A stretch of DNA of 55,186 nucleotides from NCBI RefSeq assembly GCF_002205165.1, contig NZ_NIVS01000060.1:1-55186 (forward strand). The letters are read 5' to 3'. Position 1 is the stretch's first letter. Every line of letters starts with the position of its first letter. Below the pieces are notes generated by a model. That model had not been told where the DNA came from and did no database searches. It worked only from the letters and a program-made list of their open reading frames with translations. The position numbers and the translations under genes are program-made. Origin of the DNA: Stenotrophomonas maltophilia (GTDB lineage: Bacteria > Pseudomonadota > Gammaproteobacteria > Xanthomonadales > Xanthomonadaceae). Positions 54,339 through 55,186 of this stretch are shown here, piece after piece.

Positions 54339-54755
54339 ATGTCGCTGCCCGCTGGTGTTCACTGCATTCCCTTGCCACCCGGCGTGGAGGACTATCGCGC
54401 GCTGCGGGTGCTGGCCGGCTTGAGCCCGAAAACGGCCGAGGCGGCCGCACGTGGCCTGCCCAACACGGTCTTCGGCGTGAGCCTGCGCGAGGGCGACCGG
54501 CTGCTGGCCATGGGCCGGATCATCGGCGACGGCGGCTGCTTCCTGCAGGTGGTGGATATCGCCGTGGTCCCGGACCGCCAGGGGCAGGGCCTGGGCAAGG
54601 CCGTGATGGCCGAGCTCGACGCCTGGCTGCGCGCCAATGCTGTCGGTGCGTATGTCAGCCTGATCGCCGATGGGCAGGCGCATCGGCTGTATGCGCAGTT
54701 CGGCTTCGCCCTGACCGCGCCGCGCTCGGTGGGGATGGCGAAGGTGGTGGCGTAA
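54339..54755 (+). CDS. GNAT-family N-acetyltransferase
   Basis: A 138-residue acetyltransferase. The acetyl-CoA motif is VVPDRQGQGLGKAVM, followed by the helix LDAWLRAN and the typical YVSLIADGQAHRLYAQFGF. The acceptor substrate is unknown. Start ATG at 54339. A terminator hairpin shared with the tRNA operon follows 10 bp after the stop. Confidence 0.88.
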   Translation: MSLPAGVHCIPLPPGVEDYRALRVLAGLSPKTAEAAARGLPNTVFGVSLREGDRLLAMGRIIGDGGCFLQVVDIAVVPDRQGQGLGKAVMAELDAWLRANAVGAYVSLIADGQAHRLYAQFGFALTAPRSVGMAKVVA

Positions 54756-54765
54756 GGCCCATAAA

Positions 54766-54797
54766 CAAACAGCCCCGACCGAAGTCAGGGCTGTTTG
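54766..54797. terminator. Terminator between GNAT gene and tRNA-Glu
   Basis: A 10-bp stem CAAACAGCCC/GGGCTGTTTG extended by GAC/GTC, closed by CGAA. It serves both the GNAT gene and the minus-strand tRNA operon. Confidence 0.85.
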
Positions 54798-54805
54798 CTT
54801 GAAGC

Positions 54806-54881
54806 TGGCGTCCCCACGGGGATTCGAACCCCGGTCGCCACCGTGAAAGGGTGATGTCCTAGGCCTCTAGACGATGGGGAC
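54806..54881 (-). tRNA. tRNA-Glu (anticodon UUC), copy 1
   Basis: A 76-base tRNA with encoded CCA. Acceptor GTCCCCA/TGGGGAC, anticodon UUC in the loop of ACCC-TTTCACG-GT, T-loop GTTCGAATC. Last tRNA of the leftward Glu-Ala-Glu cluster. Confidence 0.96.
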
Positions 54882-54930
54882 GCGTTAAACCGAATTTTGG
54901 CTTCCATCGGACGGCCTGTGTCCGGAGAAG

Positions 54931-55006
54931 TGGTGGAGCCAGGCGGGATCGAACCGCCGACCTCCTGCATGCCATGCAGGCGCTCTCCCAGCTGAGCTAT
55001 GGCCCC
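54931..55006 (-). tRNA. tRNA-Ala (anticodon GGC)
   Basis: A 76-base tRNA with encoded CCA, acceptor GGGGCCA/TGGCTCC (one G-U), anticodon GGC in the loop of CCTGC-ATGGCAT-GCAGG, T-loop GTTCGATCC. Reads GCC. Confidence 0.96.
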
Positions 55007-55074
55007 ACAGTTGTGCTGCGAGCCGCCTATCATAGCGGCGGTTATGCCGGATGGGAAGGGGTCATCAAACAAAA

Positions 55075-55096
55075 AGCCCCGACCGAAGTCAGGGCT
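55075..55096 (-). terminator. Degenerate second copy of the terminator
   Basis: AGCCC/GGGCT with inner GAC/GTC and a CGAA loop; the copy at 54766-54797 has a longer stem. It lies between tRNA-Glu copy 2 and tRNA-Ala and, on the minus strand, is followed by CTTTTTGTTTG. Confidence 0.6.
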
Positions 55097-55109
55097 GTCT
55101 GTTTGAAGC

Positions 55110-55185
55110 TGGCGTCCCCACGGGGATTCGAACCCCGGTCGCCACCGTGAAAGGGTGATGTCCTAGGCCTCTAGACGATGGGGAC
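55110..55185 (-). tRNA. tRNA-Glu (anticodon UUC), copy 2
   Basis: Same sequence as copy 1 (304 bp upstream), with encoded CCA. The tRNA 5' end is one base before the end of the window, so any further members of the cluster are outside. Confidence 0.95.
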
Positions 55186-55186
55186 G

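Larger units (their letters stand above)
54763..54882. repeat. 120-bp segment duplicated at 55067-55186
   Basis: The segment holding the terminator and a complete tRNA-Glu is repeated 304 bp downstream with only a few mismatches, all in the terminator part; the tRNA parts look identical. Confidence 0.85.

Noticed and set aside
53277..54683. Extended SRAP protein starting upstream
   Set aside because: The catalytic Cys must be residue 2, which fixes the start at 54233; the extension overlaps the GNAT gene in antisense.
54763..55186. Prophage or integrative element attachment site at the tRNA cluster
   Set aside because: The repeat contains whole tRNA-Glu genes plus terminators; no integrase or phage gene is present.

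Overview
GC-rich, gene-dense bacterial chromosome with short intergenic gaps and many 1-14 bp start/stop overlaps. The gene content (class III PHA synthase phaE-phaC, ppsA/ppsR, tex, orn, and DUF1249, DUF1653 and DUF5329 proteins) together with GTAG-type palindromic repeats flanking a RAYT transposase points to Xanthomonadaceae, most likely Stenotrophomonas. Genus is inferred from memory of these families and repeats, not from a database search.

Layout. 1-3600 (minus strand): a periplasmic redox operon (TlpA-like thioredoxin, YceI, lone DsbD N-domain-like protein, di-haem peroxidase, start of another exported protein). 3.9-5.8 kb: membrane proteins including a 23-residue one. 6.0-11.4 kb: a stressosome operon (RsbR, RsbS, RsbT, kinase-phosphatase fusion) that ends in a histidine kinase and a hybrid kinase instead of a sigma factor. 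11.5-20.1 kb: CHAD protein, a nitrilase / internally duplicated membrane protein / asparaginase operon, a UvrD-type helicase with a C-terminal zinc ribbon, an MFS transporter and a small membrane protein. 20.3-29 kb: a signalling block with a GAF protein, a PAS kinase/regulator pair, and a large hybrid kinase-CheR-CheB-REC kinase operon. 29-30.2 kb: an anchored thioredoxin followed by two paralogous exported Cys-rich peptides. 30.4-34.3 kb: mntR, tadA, orn, an EcsC-family gene and an old yellow enzyme. 34.3-35.0 kb: RAYT/SMAG element. 35.1-41.3 kb: divergent ppsA/ppsR, DUF1249, NUDIX, a methyltransferase and pssA. 41.3-47.5 kb: phaE-phaC-DUF5329, a PspC protein, a possible small metallopeptidase, and tex. 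47.6-53.3 kb: PAS-GGDEF diguanylate cyclase, soluble PAS-PAS chemoreceptor with a FliA-type promoter, a DUF4189-like protein, tRNA-Leu and a lone receiver. 53.3-55.2 kb: SRAP-family protein, GNAT acetyltransferase, and a Glu-Ala-Glu tRNA cluster with a duplicated segment.

The dominant theme is signal transduction: five histidine kinases (three of them fused to receiver domains), two stand-alone receivers, CheR/CheB, c-di-GMP synthesis, a chemoreceptor and a complete stressosome. The least explained parts are the nitrilase/duplicated membrane protein/asparaginase operon, the thioredoxin plus twin Cys-rich peptides, and the stressosome wired to two-component kinases. No CRISPR array, prophage, integrase or classical insertion sequence was seen.
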